From the NCBI GenBank assembly GCA_035699085.1, contig DASSBG010000045.1, forward strand, positions 243,883-307,882: a stretch of 64,000 bases of DNA, given 5' to 3'. This stretch comes from DASSBG01 sp035699085 (GTDB taxonomy: Bacteria > Pseudomonadota > Gammaproteobacteria > Xanthomonadales > Rhodanobacteraceae). The notes beneath the pieces were generated by a model. That model ran no database searches, was not told the origin of the DNA, and worked only from the letters and a program-made list of their open reading frames with translations. Numbering within the stretch: the stretch's first letter is position 1; every line of letters begins with the position of its first letter. Position numbers and translations under genes: made by a program. This document shows, in pieces, positions 36,891-46,338 of the stretch.

Positions 36891-37399
36891 AGTATCTCGC
36901 ACTGGTCGGGCTGGCATTGCTGCTCGCCGTGGTCGCGGTTGGCGCGCGCAGCGTGGTGCACCAGGGGCCGCAACCACGCGTTCCCGAAGCACCGGCAACG
37001 GCTGCCGATGGTGCGGCGACGGTACGCGAGATCGCCGCCGCGCGTGCCCTCACGGCGCGCCTGGATGTTGTCGCCGAGCGCGCCTTCGCCAAGCGCCCGG
37101 ACGGCCCGCTGCTCGCCTATGTGCCGACCCGCAATGCCGACGCCCGCAGCGTCCAGCCGCCGCCGACCATGGGCAACGCGCCGGTACCGCCGCACCGCGA
37201 GGTGTCGCTGTTGTATACCGGCACCGACGGCTTCAAGCGCGCGATCATCGATGGCAAGTACGTGCGCGCCGGCGACCGCCTGCCGCGTGGCGGACGCGTG
37301 GTCGCCATCAACGGCGACAGCGTCGTCGTTGATGGCGTTGCCGGGCGGCGCACGCTGCGTGTACGCCAGGCGCGTCACGCCGGCGGCCACGCACGGTGA
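36887..37399 (+). CDS. PilP / MshK / GspC-like periplasmic protein
   Basis: 170 aa. One N-terminal helix (about 4-22, LALVGLALLLAVVAVGARS), a linker, and a C-terminal HR-like domain ending GKYVRAGDRLPRGGRVVAIN and GDSVVVDGVAGRRTLRV, the beta pattern of PilP/GspC homology regions that dock on the secretin. Coupled to the previous gene by ATGA. Confidence 0.75.
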   Translation: MKYLALVGLALLLAVVAVGARSVVHQGPQPRVPEAPATAADGAATVREIAAARALTARLDVVAERAFAKRPDGPLLAYVPTRNADARSVQPPPTMGNAPVPPHREVSLLYTGTDGFKRAIIDGKYVRAGDRLPRGGRVVAINGDSVVVDGVAGRRTLRVRQARHAGGHAR

Positions 37400-37409
37400 C
37401 GGGGGCGGC

Positions 37410-38018
37410 ATGAATCGCGGCGCTTCCCTGGTCCTTGCTGCCGTCCTTGGCGGAGTCGTCGTCGGCGGCGTGGTCTGGCTGGCGAAGCCGGACGCGCCGG
37501 CCGCGGCGGCGACGGCTGCGCCCGCGCGCCCGAGTGCGTCCGCACCGCAAACCGCCCGGGCGACATTGCCGCCGAGCACGCCCGTGCAGTCCCAGCCGCC
37601 GCCGTGGGCGGCGAGCGGTGCGGTGACGCCGGCGCCCACCGGCCTTGCTGCGGCGATCCGCCCCAAGGCCATTGACCCGCAACGGGCCCAGGCACGCGCC
37701 GCGCTACGGGCGAGACTGCAGCGCCTGACCGCCAATGGCCGGCATGCGACCCTCGCGGAAGCGAGCTCGGTGCTCGGCGAGCTCGAGAAGCTTGATGGCA
37801 GTCACTTGAGCGGTATCAACATCGCCGCAGTGCGCAAGAATCTGGAGCAAGTTGGTGAGTTGCAGCGGGTAGCACGTGAGCTGCAGGCCGAGTCCCAGCG
37901 GCCCGGCGGTGGCGACAAGCAGAAGATCCAGGACCTTCTGGCGCGTCTCAAGGAGATCGAGGCGGGCATGCAGTTCAACCTGACGGCTGCCGCACCGGCA
38001 CCGGTCACGCAAAAGTAG
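37410..38018 (+). CDS. Bitopic periplasmic protein of unknown role in the pilus-like operon
   Basis: 202 aa from ATG 37410. One membrane helix (about 6-25, LVLAAVLGGVVVGGVVWLA), a Pro/Ala linker (30-85), and a helical C-terminal domain (AALRARLQRLTANGRHATLA; VRKNLEQVGELQRVARELQA) likely to form a coiled coil. No homologue recognised from pil, msh or gsp loci. It may add to the alignment complex. Confidence 0.65.
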   Translation: MNRGASLVLAAVLGGVVVGGVVWLAKPDAPAAAATAAPARPSASAPQTARATLPPSTPVQSQPPPWAASGAVTPAPTGLAAAIRPKAIDPQRAQARAALRARLQRLTANGRHATLAEASSVLGELEKLDGSHLSGINIAAVRKNLEQVGELQRVARELQAESQRPGGGDKQKIQDLLARLKEIEAGMQFNLTAAAPAPVTQK

Positions 38019-38027
38019 CCGGCGATC

Positions 38028-38807
38028 ATGCGCCGCGTGAGCCGCTCAAGCCTGGAACTCAACCCGGCATCGCTGATGTCGCTGTGCCCGTCCGGTGGTC
38101 GCGCGCGCGGGTTCACCCTGCTTGAGGTCGCGATCGTGCTGGCGGTGATCGGACTGGTTGCGGCGATATCGATCGGCAGTTTCGCCGGTGCGTTCGGCAG
38201 CCGCGACGCGCGCACCGCCGCCGCCGCCGGCCAGGACATCAACGGCGCGCTCATGACCTACGCGCGGACCAACCACCACCTGCCGTGCCCCGACACCGAT
38301 GGCGACGGCCGGAGCGACGACGCCGGCGGTTGCCCGGCGGGCGTCGAAATGGGCTACGTGCCCTACGAGACCCTCGGCCTGACCTCGCCGGCGACCGCCG
38401 CCCGCGCGGTCTACGGCGTCTATCGCAATGCCTCGATCGGCGCCGACCTGGTCGCGCCGATAGGCGCCGGCCTGGCGACCCGCAGCGACTTCGAGCGCGC
38501 GCTGGCCGTCGCCGCGGCGGTCACCCCGGTCAGCGCCGACCACGTATTCATCACCGGCGACGGTGCCGCCACCGGCAGCGTCGACTGTGCCAACAACCGC
38601 GTGCTGGCCCCGGCCTACGCGGTGGTGGTGCCGGCGACCGATCACGACGGTGACGGCTCGGCGCTGGATGGCGTCGACGCGGCGTTGCCCGGCGGCGGGC
38701 ATTGCCTGGCGTCACCCAACAGCGCGCCCACCGCCGACTTTGATGACCACGTTGTGTTTACCGGCTCCACCACCTTGCTGGGATTGATCTCCGGCGACGC
38801 TCCATGA
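38028..38807 (+). CDS. Prepilin-like protein, family 2 (short member)
   Basis: 259 aa. Cleavage after G28 in RARG/FTLLEVAIVLAVIG, Glu +5; an unusually long leader (an internal ATG at M17 would shorten it). It carries the LPCPDTDGDGRSDDAGGCP loop, an acidic DxDGDG calcium-type loop flanked by Cys, shared with the three large prepilins at 46339-50488, and VYRNAS, shared with 49289-50488. Lies directly before the secretin gene. Confidence 0.88.
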   Translation: MRRVSRSSLELNPASLMSLCPSGGRARGFTLLEVAIVLAVIGLVAAISIGSFAGAFGSRDARTAAAAGQDINGALMTYARTNHHLPCPDTDGDGRSDDAGGCPAGVEMGYVPYETLGLTSPATAARAVYGVYRNASIGADLVAPIGAGLATRSDFERALAVAAAVTPVSADHVFITGDGAATGSVDCANNRVLAPAYAVVVPATDHDGDGSALDGVDAALPGGGHCLASPNSAPTADFDDHVVFTGSTTLLGLISGDAP

Positions 38808-38839
38808 CCCGATACCAAGGTTGAAAAGGCATTCCTCCC

Positions 38840-40615
38840 ATGACTAAACAAGCGACTCCAGCCACGCGCCGCCACGGCGGCATCCGCCTCGTACGCGGGG
38901 TGCTGGTCATTGGCCTGACGACCCTCTTGATCAGCGGCTGCGCCAACATGTTGCCGCGCAACAGCACCAAGGGCCTGCCGCCGGTCGACCATGACACGCT
39001 GCCCAAGGCCGCCACCGATGTGGCCGCCGAGTCGGCGATGCTGGCCAGCACCCACGACAAGCTGGTGGCGCAGATCAACAAGGCGCCCTCGCCAGCGGCA
39101 TTGCCGCCGGTGCAGCCGGTCTACGACCCGCTGGAGAACAAGGTCGTCACGATCCGCATGTACGACGCCAGCGTCAGCTCGCTGCTGTGGGCGATGTCGG
39201 ACCAGCTCGGCATGAACCTGATCCTGGATCCGCGCGTCCAGGCGATGCAGCAGCGCGCCACGCTCAACCTGACCAACGTCACGGCGCGCGAGGTCTTCAA
39301 CCACATCCTGCAGGCCTTCGACCTGCACGGCGAAGTCCACGGGCGCACGCTGTTCGTGAAGATGATGGAGGAAAAGATCTACAAGCTCGACTTCCTCAAC
39401 ACCCGCATGAACGTCGACATCAGCGACGGCGGCAACGTCTTCGGCGCAGAGCAGGGCGCCCAGTCCGGCGGCTCGCAGGGTGGCGGCGGTGCCGGCGGCG
39501 GCTCGGGTGGCGGCTCGGGCGGCGGCGGCGCCAACTCCTTGCGCAGCAACTTCGCCATTTCCGGGGGCATGACCACCCAGAAGGGCATGTACCAGCAGAT
39601 CGAGGATGGGCTGAAGACCGTGCTGGGCGATTCGACCGCCGCGCAGAACCGCGTGGCGCACCAGGGCCAGGAAGACTTCAGCGTACCGGAGCCGTCCATC
39701 TACTCGCTCAACGCGCACACCGGTACCTTGTACGTGCGCGCCCGGCCTTCGGAAATCCGCTCGGTTGACAAGATGGTCAACCAGTTCAAGGACGTGATGG
39801 GCCGCCAGGTGCAGATCGATGCGCAGCTGATCGACGTGCAGCTGAGCGACGGCTTCCAGTTCGGTGTGGACTGGAACCTGATGCGCAGCTACGTGGCCGG
39901 CATCGCCGGCGATGCGCCGATGGTGCTGAGCCAGGCCACCCGGCAGTTCCCCGGCGGCGAGCATGCCGGCCTGCCGCCGCGCACCATCACCATCCCCGAC
40001 CAACTCATCGGCAATACCGATGGTCGGTCCATCGGCTTGGCCTACGGCGACGACAAGTTCTCGGCGGCGGTCAACATGCTGCGAAGCTTCGGCAACGTGA
40101 AGGTGCTGTCCAACCCGAGCATCCGGGTGCGCAACGGTGCGCCGGCGATCCTTTCGGTCGGTACCAACATCCGCTACCTGTCCAGCTCGGCCTCGACCAT
40201 TTCCAATCCGGGTGGCGGCGCCAACACCATCTCCACCAACGCGCAGACCGATGCGCTGTTCTCCGGCCTGATGGTCGGCGTGGTGCCCTTCATCCACGAG
40301 GACGGCACGGTCGAGCTGCTGGTGCACCCGGTGCAGTCGGAGGTTGACCCGAGCAGCCTGCAGCTTGTCGATGCCGGCGGCGGCACCCGCGTCTCGCTGC
40401 CGGTTACCAGCTTCAAGGGGATGACCACCACGCTCAACGTCGAGGACGGCGCCACCGTCATGATCGGCGGCCTGATCGACCAGAAGCTCAGCAGCGACCG
40501 CAACGGCGTGCCGGGCGTGGCCGACATCCCGGTGCTTGGCCGGCTGTTCGACAAGAGCGTCAACAGCCACAAGAGCCGCGAGCTCGTCATGGTGATCAGG
40601 GTCAAGGTCTTGTGA
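38840..40615 (+). CDS. Secretin lipoprotein (MshL/PilQ-like)
   Basis: 591 aa. Signal peptide with lipobox LISGC (lipidation near Cys 33), so it may reach the outer membrane without a separate pilotin. N-terminal secretin/STN-like module (VVTIRMYDASVSSLLWAMSD; LNLTNVTAREVFNHILQAF), a Gly/Ser-rich spacer (about 215-235), then the secretin core: VKVLSNPSIRVRNGAPAILS and SFKGMTTTLNVEDGATVMIG followed by GLIDQKL. It forms the outer-membrane gate for the pilus or pseudopilus. The stop overlaps the next GTG. Confidence 0.93.
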   Translation: MTKQATPATRRHGGIRLVRGVLVIGLTTLLISGCANMLPRNSTKGLPPVDHDTLPKAATDVAAESAMLASTHDKLVAQINKAPSPAALPPVQPVYDPLENKVVTIRMYDASVSSLLWAMSDQLGMNLILDPRVQAMQQRATLNLTNVTAREVFNHILQAFDLHGEVHGRTLFVKMMEEKIYKLDFLNTRMNVDISDGGNVFGAEQGAQSGGSQGGGGAGGGSGGGSGGGGANSLRSNFAISGGMTTQKGMYQQIEDGLKTVLGDSTAAQNRVAHQGQEDFSVPEPSIYSLNAHTGTLYVRARPSEIRSVDKMVNQFKDVMGRQVQIDAQLIDVQLSDGFQFGVDWNLMRSYVAGIAGDAPMVLSQATRQFPGGEHAGLPPRTITIPDQLIGNTDGRSIGLAYGDDKFSAAVNMLRSFGNVKVLSNPSIRVRNGAPAILSVGTNIRYLSSSASTISNPGGGANTISTNAQTDALFSGLMVGVVPFIHEDGTVELLVHPVQSEVDPSSLQLVDAGGGTRVSLPVTSFKGMTTTLNVEDGATVMIGGLIDQKLSSDRNGVPGVADIPVLGRLFDKSVNSHKSRELVMVIRVKVL

Positions 40616-41814
40616 GCCTGATTTTTTCCGCCCTCGCCGAGATCGACAAGCAGGCGCGCGAAGGCACGGCCGAGCCGCCTGCGCTCGCCGCGCCGCCCGT
40701 GGCGCCTGCCAGCCGCGGGCCGGTGATCGGCCTGGCGCTGGCGATCGCGGCGGTGCTGGTGGTGGTCGTCGGTCTTGGCAGCTACCTGCTGCGCGACACG
40801 CCGGCACCCGCGGTCCGCACAACGGCGGCGACGCCCACGGCCGTGCCGGCGCCTGCGCCGGCGCCGGCGCCTCAGGCCATGCGACAGGCTTCGCCGGCGG
40901 CTTCCGACGCGATGGCGGCGGCGCCCGCGGCAGCGGTCGCGAGCACGCCGCCAGCCAGCGGGCCTGGCTCGCCGGCCGCGGCCACGCCGCCTTGGGCGGA
41001 AACGGCTGCAGCCGCCGTCGCGCCGGCTGCCGAGCCACCGCATCCGCTGGCGCCGACCGTGCGGGTCGTTCGCGGCGGCCCCGCGCCACCGGCCCTCGCG
41101 GCGGTGGAGCCGCGCCCGGCCGTTGCCGATGTCGATGTGCCGCGCTCCGCGCCGCCGCCGCGGGCAAGCGCACCAGCGGCTGAGCCGGCGACGCCGGCAC
41201 ATGAATCCGTGCCCGGCGACCTCGCGGCGTCGACCCCGCGGGCAGCCCGGCCTGCCGCATCGCCAGCGCACGAGGCGCCGGTGGAGGACCGTGCAGCGCC
41301 GGTCTCGGTGCCCACGCCGGCACCACGCATCGCCAGTGCAAGCACGGGGGCGCCGCGGCGCGCGCCGGTTGCTGCGCCGGTGGCCGACGCCGCGCCGACG
41401 CTCGGCAGCAACAACTCCATCGAGGTCGGCACGCAACCCGCGCCGGTACACGACGGCGGCATCGCGCCGCGCGTCGCCGCGTTCGAGTCGGCCATGCGCG
41501 CCGGCGACCACACCAGCGCACGCAAGGCGCTGGACGGTCTCGAGGCCTCGCTGCCGCCACGCAGCCTCACGCTGTGGCGCATGCAGGCCTGGTACGCGCT
41601 CGACACCGGCGATGACGCCGGCGCGCGCAGCCTGTACCAGCGCATCCTGCAGCGCCTGCCGGACGACGTGAACGCGGCGCTCAACAGCGCGCTGATCGAG
41701 GCGCGCAGCGGACACCGCGACCTCGCCCGGCAGATGATCGACGAGTTGCACACGCAGCACCCCGAATCGGCGCTGGTCACGCGCTACTGGCAGGCCATGC
41801 ACGGGAACCGATGA
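40612..41814 (+). CDS. MshN/GspB-like TPR protein
   Basis: 400 aa from GTG 40612. MSLIFSALAEIDKQAREG is the typical start of ExeB/GspB/MshN partners. Membrane helix about 37-60 (VIGLALAIAAVLVVVVGLGS), a very long Pro/Ala periplasmic linker (60-275), and TPR-like helices at the end (YALDTGDDAGARSLYQRILQ; SALIEARSGHRDLARQMIDE). Probably acts with the ATPase encoded next to help the secretin cross peptidoglycan. Overlaps the next gene by ATGA. Confidence 0.8.
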   Translation: MSLIFSALAEIDKQAREGTAEPPALAAPPVAPASRGPVIGLALAIAAVLVVVVGLGSYLLRDTPAPAVRTTAATPTAVPAPAPAPAPQAMRQASPAASDAMAAAPAAAVASTPPASGPGSPAAATPPWAETAAAAVAPAAEPPHPLAPTVRVVRGGPAPPALAAVEPRPAVADVDVPRSAPPPRASAPAAEPATPAHESVPGDLAASTPRAARPAASPAHEAPVEDRAAPVSVPTPAPRIASASTGAPRRAPVAAPVADAAPTLGSNNSIEVGTQPAPVHDGGIAPRVAAFESAMRAGDHTSARKALDGLEASLPPRSLTLWRMQAWYALDTGDDAGARSLYQRILQRLPDDVNAALNSALIEARSGHRDLARQMIDELHTQHPESALVTRYWQAMHGNR

Positions 41815-43340
41815 TGGACAGTCCGGCCGCCAACTTCAGCCGCCACCTCTCGGCCCTCGGGCTGGGGCGCATTCCGTTCCCGCCGACGCCGGATGCCTCG
41901 TGCTACTTCCATACGCCGCTGCTGGAAGAGGAGATGGCCGAGACGGTGCATTGCGTGATGGCGCGCAAGGGCTTCGTGCTGGTGACCGGCGAGATCGGGC
42001 TGGGCAAGAGCACCTTCGTGCGGCGCGTCACCGAATCGGTGATCGGCGAGGGCTGCGTGGTCGCCTTCATCCTCAACACCTTCCTGCGTGGCGGCGACCT
42101 GCTGCGCGCCATCAATGACGACTTCGGCATCGAGCCCGGGGCCAATTTCGCCGACGACGTTGCCCGCCTCAACGCATTCCTGGTGCGCCAGCGCGAACGC
42201 GGCCGCACCGCGCTGATCGTGGTGGACGACGCGCAAAACATGTGCCTGGAGAACCTCGAGCTGATGCGCATGCTCAGCAACTTCGAGACCAGCCAGGAAA
42301 AGCTGGTGCAGATCCTGCTGTGCGGCCAGACCGAGCTGGTCGACACGCTGTCGAACCCGTCCATCCGCCAGCTGGCCAGTCGCATCGTCAAGCACGTTGA
42401 GATGCGTCCGCTGGCGCTGGAGGAGGCGCGCAACTACGTCGGCTTCCGTCTCACGGCGGCCGGTTCGGAGGGCCGCATCTCGATCGCGCCCGAGGCGCTG
42501 CGCGCGCTGCACCGCCACAGCGGGGGCAACCCGCGGCGCATGCACCTGATCCTGGACCGCTGCCTGTACGGGCTGGTGGCCCGGCGCACGCGGATCATCA
42601 CCCCCGACCTGGTGGACGGCGCCGCGGCCGAGGCCGGCATGCGCGTGCCGCGCGCGCGGGCGCGCCGCCGCGCGGCCCGCTGGATCGCCGGTGCCGCGGT
42701 CACCTGCCTCGCGACCGTGGTGGTCGCGGCAACCGTGTTGACCCGCTCCGGCGAGGCACCACGGCAGGCCTTGCAACGCCTGCCGGATGCCGCTGCCGCC
42801 ACGCCCGGCGTGGCGCAGGCACCGGTCGCGCCGGTGGCCACGGCGGTGCCCGCCCAGCCCGAGCGCAGCGCCAACGCCGCATGCCTGGCGCAGTTCGGTC
42901 TCGACGAGGCCAGTGGGCGCATCAACGCGGCACTGGGCAGCGGCGACATCGCCGCAGTGCGGGACGTGGTGCGCAGCCGGCAGCCGGCGCTGCGCGTGCT
43001 GGCTTTGCCGGAAGCACTGGCCGGCGCGGTTGCGGCGCCGGCCGCCGACGCCTGCCTGCTGCACGCCGACGCCCCGCGGCTGCTGGTCTGGCGGCCGCGC
43101 ATCGCACTGGACGACTTCGCCTTTGGCGCCCGCGGCCCCGCGATCCGCCAGCTGCAGGTGGACCTGGTGCGCAGCGGGCACTACCACTACCGGGTCGATG
43201 GCGTGGTCGGCCGTCGCACCGTGCTTGCCATCGCCAATTTCCAGCGTGCCCGGGATCTCGATGTCACCGGCTACCCGGATGCGCTGACCCGTTTCGTCAT
43301 GCAGCAGGCGGCCGGGCAGGCCGCCCACAGCTCGCTCTAG
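41811..43340 (+). CDS. ExeA/GspA/MshM-like AAA ATPase with C-terminal peptidoglycan-binding domain
   Basis: 509 aa. Walker A VTGEIGLGKSTFVRR, Walker B ALIVVDDAQNM, then a membrane helix (about 284-303, WIAGAAVTCLATVVVAATVL). The periplasmic part has a PG_binding_1-like domain at the end (FGARGPAIRQLQVDLVRSGH; VDGVVGRRTVLAIANFQRA). In Aeromonas ExeA the same layout remodels or binds peptidoglycan so that the secretin can assemble. This is a strong functional partner for the lipoprotein secretin here. Confidence 0.92.
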   Translation: MMDSPAANFSRHLSALGLGRIPFPPTPDASCYFHTPLLEEEMAETVHCVMARKGFVLVTGEIGLGKSTFVRRVTESVIGEGCVVAFILNTFLRGGDLLRAINDDFGIEPGANFADDVARLNAFLVRQRERGRTALIVVDDAQNMCLENLELMRMLSNFETSQEKLVQILLCGQTELVDTLSNPSIRQLASRIVKHVEMRPLALEEARNYVGFRLTAAGSEGRISIAPEALRALHRHSGGNPRRMHLILDRCLYGLVARRTRIITPDLVDGAAAEAGMRVPRARARRRAARWIAGAAVTCLATVVVAATVLTRSGEAPRQALQRLPDAAAATPGVAQAPVAPVATAVPAQPERSANAACLAQFGLDEASGRINAALGSGDIAAVRDVVRSRQPALRVLALPEALAGAVAAPAADACLLHADAPRLLVWRPRIALDDFAFGARGPAIRQLQVDLVRSGHYHYRVDGVVGRRTVLAIANFQRARDLDVTGYPDALTRFVMQQAAGQAAHSSL

Positions 43341-43354
43341 CAGGAGTGCTACCC

Positions 43355-45079
43355 ATGTCCTCGATCGTTTCGCCCCTGTTGCGCACCGAAGCCGGCACCG
43401 CCGCGGCCACGCAGAACCGCCAGCAGCTGGGCGTGATGCTGCTTGAGCGCGGCCTTATCAGCCCGGCGCAACTCGATTTCGCGCGCCAGAAACAGGCGGT
43501 GGAGAACAAGCGCATCGGCCAGATCATGGTCGACTACGGCCTCGCCTTGGAATACGACGTGGCCCAGCTGCTGGCCGAGCAACGCGGCCTGCCGTTCATG
43601 CCCATCGACGACGTGGCGCCGCCGGACCCGTCGATCCTCGGCCTGTTCAACAAGGAGCTCTGCCTGTCGCGCAGCTTCCTGCCGCTGCGCCGCACGGACG
43701 GCGGCCTGGAGATCCTGCTGGGCGACAGCGACCCGCGCGATGTCGCCCAGATCGTCAAACGCCGCTGCGACCTCAACAGCAGCTTCGTGCAGACCGAGTT
43801 CACCCGGCTGCAGCAACAGGTGCGGCAGAGCTACTATTTTTCGCAGAACCCGGTCGAGCAGCAGATCGACCGCGCCGTGCGGCAATTGTCGGCCGACATC
43901 GACCATGCGCAGAGCCCCGAGCGGTTGCTCGACCTGCTGCTGCACCTGGCGGTGCGCGAGCGCGCCACCGACATCCACCTGGCGCCCTCCGAAGACAGCC
44001 TGCACGTGTCGTTCCGCATCGACGGCGTGTTGCGGCCGATGCTGGCCCTCCCCGTGTCGCTGAACCGGGCGATGGTCTACGTCAAGCTCACCTCGGAGAT
44101 GGACATTTCCGAGCAGCGCCGGCCGCAAGACGGCAGCTTCCACGTGTCGGTGCTCGACTCGCCGTACACCGTGCGCGTTTCCACCCTGGCCAGTGAGTAC
44201 GGCGAGCGCATGGTGCTGCGCCTGTTGCCCGAGCGCGGCGACCTCTCGGGCATCGCCCAGCTCGGCTTCCGCGCCCACGACGTCGAACTGCTGCGGCGCA
44301 TCTTCGAGAAGCCCGCCGGCCTGGTGCTGATCACCGGCCCCACCGGCTCGGGCAAGAGCACCACGCTGCACGCGGCCCTGCGCATGCAGTCGCTGATCGA
44401 GCGCAACGTGCTCACCGTCGAGGATCCGGTCGAGTACCGTGTCCCGGGCGCTTGCCAGACCGAGGTCAACCGCCGCGCCGGCTACACCTTCAGCAGCGCG
44501 CTGCGACACTTCCTGCGCCACGACCCCGATGTCATGCTGATCGGCGAAATCCGCGACAGCGAAACCGCACAGTCGGCGCTGGAGTCTTCGGCAACCGGCC
44601 ACCTGGTGCTGTCGACGCTGCACGTGTCGGGCGTCTTTGGCGTGGTGCCGCGGTTGCGGCCGCTGGGCCTCGGTGCGCAGGAGCTGGCCGACAACCTGGT
44701 CGCGATAGTCAACCAGCGGCTGGTACGGCGCAACTGCCCGCACTGCAGCGCTTCCGTCCCCTTCAGCGAAGCGGAGCGGCAGTGGCTGGGCGTGCACCAC
44801 AGCGGCCCCGGCCAACGTGGCTGCGGTTGCGACGTCTGCCGCGGCACCGGCTACTTTGGCCGCCTGCCGGTGTACGAGATCCTGCTGATCGACGACGCAT
44901 TGGCCAACGCCATCGCCGACGACAAGGGCCGCGAAGCAATCCATGCGGCGGCCCTGGACGCCGGCTTCCAGCCGCTGCGCGAAATGGCCAAATCGATGGT
45001 CGCCGCCGGCCAGACCACCGCCGAGGAAATCGTGCGCGTGATCGGCGAGGGTCCGGCGCTGGTGGGGGCGCCGGCATGA
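43355..45079 (+). CDS. Assembly ATPase (MshE/PilB/GspE family)
   Basis: 574 aa from ATG 43355, with an AGGAG ribosome site. N-terminal MshEN-type domain (LGVMLLERGLISPAQLDFAR; LGEQL-like repeats), which binds c-di-GMP in some MshE proteins. Walker A ITGPTGSGKSTT, Asp box, Walker B DPDVMLIGEIRD, His box STLHVSG, and a four-Cys zinc site (CPHC...CGCDVCRGTGYFGR). It powers subunit extraction at the inner membrane. Only one such ATPase is in the locus; no PilT-like retraction ATPase is seen. Whether c-di-GMP is bound here is not shown. Confidence 0.94.
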   Translation: MSSIVSPLLRTEAGTAAATQNRQQLGVMLLERGLISPAQLDFARQKQAVENKRIGQIMVDYGLALEYDVAQLLAEQRGLPFMPIDDVAPPDPSILGLFNKELCLSRSFLPLRRTDGGLEILLGDSDPRDVAQIVKRRCDLNSSFVQTEFTRLQQQVRQSYYFSQNPVEQQIDRAVRQLSADIDHAQSPERLLDLLLHLAVRERATDIHLAPSEDSLHVSFRIDGVLRPMLALPVSLNRAMVYVKLTSEMDISEQRRPQDGSFHVSVLDSPYTVRVSTLASEYGERMVLRLLPERGDLSGIAQLGFRAHDVELLRRIFEKPAGLVLITGPTGSGKSTTLHAALRMQSLIERNVLTVEDPVEYRVPGACQTEVNRRAGYTFSSALRHFLRHDPDVMLIGEIRDSETAQSALESSATGHLVLSTLHVSGVFGVVPRLRPLGLGAQELADNLVAIVNQRLVRRNCPHCSASVPFSEAERQWLGVHHSGPGQRGCGCDVCRGTGYFGRLPVYEILLIDDALANAIADDKGREAIHAAALDAGFQPLREMAKSMVAAGQTTAEEIVRVIGEGPALVGAPA

Positions 45080-46332
45080 ATGCCTTCTACTACCGCGTGC
45101 TGACCCACGACGGTCGCCGTGTCGCGGGCTTCGTGCGCCTGGCGGTCGAACGGGACTTTTCGGCGCGGCTGTGGCTGGAACGCAACCGCAACGGCATCGT
45201 GCTCAGCCTCCACCGCCTGCCGTCGTGGCTGGCCGGACTGTTTTCCAGCAACGGCGGCTTCATCACCTCCGGCATCAGCCAGAACGATGTCGCCGGGTTC
45301 CTCCGCGACCTCGGCGTGATGACGGCGGCCGGCGTGCCGATGCTGGAGGCGCTGCATGCCATCTCCGAGGAGCACGCATACGCCGACAACCCGCGCATTG
45401 CCGGTGTCGCCCGCGCCCTGATCAACGACCTGGACTCCGGCGCCTCGATCTCCGAAGCCTTCAACCGCCACGCCGACATCTTCCCGGAGACCGTGCGCAA
45501 CCTGGTGGCCATCGGCGACGAGATCGGCGCCATCGACCGGGTGCTGATGGAAGGTTCCGAGCACATGGAGCGCATCGCGCGCATGGGCCGCAACTCCCGC
45601 CGCGCCCTCATCTATCCCGCCTTCGTGTTCGCCGCCATCGTCGGCGCCGCGGCGTTCTGGGTGTTCTACGTCATTCCCAAGCTCAGCCAGCTGTTCCGGC
45701 AGATGGGCGTGGAGCTGCCGCGGATCACGGTCTGGGTGCTGAACGCCGCGGACTGGCTGACCGCGCATGGAAAGCTGGTACTGGTGCTGGCGATCATCCT
45801 GGTCCTCGGACCAATCGTCGCGGTCAAGGTCAGCAAGCCATTCCGCCACCGGATCTACCGCCTGGCGCACCGGTTGCCGGTGGCGCGCGTCATCGTGCGT
45901 TCCTCGGGCATGGCCTTCATCAGCGAGTACCTGGCGCTGCTGATCACCGCCGGCCTGGACATGGTGCGCAGCCTCGGCGTGATGGAACGCTCGATCAGCG
46001 ACGAGTTTTACCGCGCCAAGATCGACCGCGTGCGCAAGGTGGTGGAACGCGGCGAGCGGTTGGGACCGGCGATGCGCGCCAGTGGCGGTTTCCCGGCGAT
46101 GGCCGTGCGCATGATCACCGTCGGCGAGGAGACCGGTACGCTGGACCGCCAGTTGCAGCACCTCGCCAGCGAATACCGGCAGCGCTTCGACCATGTCATG
46201 GAATCGCTGGGCGAGATCATCCGGCCGCTGGTGATCCTGCTGGCCGGTGCCCTGTTCATCATCATGATCATTGCCTTGCTGCTGCCGGTGTACGAACTTG
46301 TGAAACACGCGGTCGCCATACCCACCGGCTGA
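45076..46332 (+). CDS. Inner-membrane platform protein (MshG/PilC/GspF family)
   Basis: 418 aa from ATG 45076, coupled to the ATPase by ATGA. Two T2SSF domains: one at about 75-195 (DVAGFLRDLGVMTAAGVPML) and one at about 280-400 (FISEYLALLITAGLDMVRSL; ITVGEETGTLDRQL). Three membrane helices near 195, 245 and 395. It rotates with the ATPase to add subunits to the fibre. Confidence 0.94.
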   Translation: MNAFYYRVLTHDGRRVAGFVRLAVERDFSARLWLERNRNGIVLSLHRLPSWLAGLFSSNGGFITSGISQNDVAGFLRDLGVMTAAGVPMLEALHAISEEHAYADNPRIAGVARALINDLDSGASISEAFNRHADIFPETVRNLVAIGDEIGAIDRVLMEGSEHMERIARMGRNSRRALIYPAFVFAAIVGAAAFWVFYVIPKLSQLFRQMGVELPRITVWVLNAADWLTAHGKLVLVLAIILVLGPIVAVKVSKPFRHRIYRLAHRLPVARVIVRSSGMAFISEYLALLITAGLDMVRSLGVMERSISDEFYRAKIDRVRKVVERGERLGPAMRASGGFPAMAVRMITVGEETGTLDRQLQHLASEYRQRFDHVMESLGEIIRPLVILLAGALFIIMIIALLLPVYELVKHAVAIPTG

Positions 46333-46338
46333 CGAACC

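Noticed and set aside
42881..43354. N-terminal extension of the assembly ATPase into the ExeA-like gene
   Set aside because: The extension is an out-of-frame Arg/Gly-rich reading of the upstream gene; ATG 43355 has an AGGAG site and starts the conserved domain.
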